From: an uncultured Fidelibacterota bacterium | GTDB taxonomy: Bacteria; Marinisomatota; Marinisomatia; Marinisomatales; TCS55 | NCBI GenBank assembly: GCA_913046805.1 | Contig: CAJWTA010000066.1 | Span: 1-6,293 of the forward strand | Length of the DNA stretch: 6,293 bases | Direction: 5' to 3' | Shown here: positions 4,914-6,293 of the stretch, piece by piece | How the letters are laid out: each line of letters begins with the position of its first letter | How positions within the stretch are numbered: position 1 is the first letter of the stretch | Notes under the pieces: model-generated | Database searches by the model: none | Told to the model about the DNA's origin: nothing | Seen by the model: the letters and a program-made list of their open reading frames with translations, nothing else | Translations under genes and position numbers: made by a program

Positions 4914-6293
4914 AACGCTTAACGCCTCACCATCAATATCATCAGGATATTTCAGATCTAAAATTTTGGCAATAGTGGCTGGTATATCTACGGTTCTAAC
5001 CTTTGAGGATATTATTTTTGCGGCAGTGCTACTTTTTGACATGATAAACGGCACATGAGAATCGTAGTCATAATGCGACCCGTGACTTGAGCCATAATCA
5101 CTTTTCCAAAGCCAATTTTCTTTCAAAATCACATAAACATTGGGACTTTTATCAGGATGAATCATATTCTTAAGTCTATTGTTTAAATCATTTGGTGGCA
5201 AACTTAAAATATCTTCCTGACTTAAAGCCTCTCTCACTCCTTCTATATTTTTGACTGTATTTTTTATGATTTTAATGGCTATTTCTTTTTCTTCAATGGA
5301 CAATTCTTTATTAAAGTAAAAAGCGTCTCCATATTGAACGACATTTCCCATGCCAATTACTTGGTTGATTTTTTCTAAAATTTCAGAATAAGTTTTTTTT
5401 CTTTCGAGCCGAGGAATGCGCCCCGAGCTAATGTTCTGAGACTGCAGGTATTCCGGTAATTCCATCACGCCATGATCACCTGTTAAAATGAAAAGAACGT
5501 CATTTAAACCTACCTCTTTTTCAATGTAATCAATTAAATGCATCAAATTTTTATCTGATCTCAAATAATTATCAAGCTGTTCAACTGATCTTGGGCCAAA
5601 ATGATGCCCTACGCCGTCTGTAGCAGAGAGACCTAAAAACAAAATGTCAGGATGGATATCTTTCCCTAGCTTGAATCTTGATACAGACTTTATGGCTAGG
5701 TCTATTAAAGACCTATCGCCTTGCGGATATTCATAAAAACCATTTAAAAGGGAATTTAAAGACATTTCACCAAAGTTAAGGGGAAGAGTGGATTTTGCAC
5801 CTTTTTTTCTAGAAACTATCTTTTCGCCTTTAAAATCATCGGCTCTAGCATAATCCAAATAAACTTGAGGGTCTTTTAAGCGAGACCAGATACTATCTTT
5901 GTAGGAAGGGACATTTAAATTTTTATTAAAATCACTTACCCATACCGGTAATGCGGGTAGATAATATGTTGATGAAGTATAGCCGCCGTCTTTATCATAC
6001 CACAAAGCAAGGTCAGGATCTCTTCCAGCCATAAGGATAGATCCTCTATCTTTACCAGATAATGAAACGACCTTAGATTTTGGATAAGTGTCTTTTAACC
6101 AATCCGCCAATGAGGAGAAATTGATATTTTTAAATGATCTGCCTATTTCCTTGCCAGAAAAATTAACAGAACTAGTATCCTCAACGACATTTACAGCTCT
6201 TTTCAAGCCTCTATCGTACCAATCGTTACTAACTATTCCACCTCTACCAGGATACACACTCGTAGATAGCGCAAAATGTCCATTACCCGTATT
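4896..6293 (-). CDS. PafA-type alkaline phosphatase, N-terminus outside window
   Basis: The frame stays open to the right edge, so the gene is 5'-truncated: 465 residues are visible. The GTG at 6257 is not a real start, because the 12 codons before it (NTGNGHFALSTS) continue the conserved region. This is an alkaline-phosphatase-superfamily metalloenzyme, probably an exported phosphomonoesterase that frees phosphate. Counted from the edge, visible landmarks are a candidate nucleophile Thr2 before GH, Asn23 in GIVSND, Lys81 and Arg83 in SGKDRGSIL, metal ligands Asp226 and His230 in TDGVGHHFG, Asp273-His274 in TGDHG, and a His in the HGSHYDYDSHVP segment near 404-413. Spacings agree with PafA of Elizabethkingia as I recall it (T79, N100, K162, R164, D305, H309, D352, H353) with a nearly constant offset of 77-81. 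About 75-80 N-terminal residues, including a signal peptide and one metal Asp, should lie beyond the window. A phosphodiesterase of the same superfamily is the main alternative; the Lys-x-Arg pair favours a monoesterase. Confidence 0.88.
   Translation of the reverse strand, partial: NTGNGHFALSTSVYPGRGGIVSNDWYDRGLKRAVNVVEDTSSVNFSGKEIGRSFKNINFSSLADWLKDTYPKSKVVSLSGKDRGSILMAGRDPDLALWYDKDGGYTSSTYYLPALPVWVSDFNKNLNVPSYKDSIWSRLKDPQVYLDYARADDFKGEKIVSRKKGAKSTLPLNFGEMSLNSLLNGFYEYPQGDRSLIDLAIKSVSRFKLGKDIHPDILFLGLSATDGVGHHFGPRSVEQLDNYLRSDKNLMHLIDYIEKEVGLNDVLFILTGDHGVMELPEYLQSQNISSGRIPRLERKKTYSEILEKINQVIGMGNVVQYGDAFYFNKELSIEEKEIAIKIIKNTVKNIEGVREALSQEDILSLPPNDLNNRLKNMIHPDKSPNVYVILKENWLWKSDYGSSHGSHYDYDSHVPFIMSKSSTAAKIISSKVRTVDIPATIAKILDLKYPDDIDGEALSVEFIQK

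Overview
This window is a compact, AT-rich stretch of bacterial chromosome in which every supportable gene lies on the minus strand, so transcription runs from high to low coordinates. In that order the genes are: a PafA-type alkaline phosphatase that runs off the right edge (4896-6293), thioredoxin (4467-4793), thioredoxin reductase (3509-4444), a divergent ABC-type ATPase with a basic tail (2725-3480), a RfaE1-type heptose 7-phosphate kinase (1767-2741), an exported beta-propeller protein (126-1748), and the first 42 codons of another exported protein that runs off the left edge (1-126).

No gene is taxonomically diagnostic on its own. Low GC, very tight packing, exported proteins with Reg_prop-like propeller repeats, a PafA-type phosphatase and a heptose kinase point to a Gram-negative didermic bacterium. 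I suspect the FCB/Marinimicrobia-like part of the marine or freshwater tree. This is inference. Shine-Dalgarno use is mixed: strong before the ABC gene, clear before the kinase and thioredoxin genes, and absent before trxB, the propeller gene and the left-edge gene.

From trxA to the left edge, gaps are at most 28 bp and two junctions overlap (17 nt for ABC/kinase, 1 nt TAATG for propeller/left-edge gene). Genes 1-4793 therefore look like one operon or transcriptional run. The phosphatase is set apart by about 100 bp that hold a terminator-like hairpin followed by eight T. Functionally there is a complete thioredoxin/thioredoxin reductase couple, an envelope-related part (heptose kinase for LPS or S-layer glycan sugar supply, two exported proteins), and an ABC ATPase of unknown role.

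The least ordinary items are the ABC protein, which lacks the usual Q-loop Gln and H-switch His, has Asp for the catalytic Glu and ends in a polybasic tail with no acidic residue, and the exported gene pair at the left. There is no mobile element, CRISPR array, tRNA or rRNA. No stretch over 300 bases lacks a gene.
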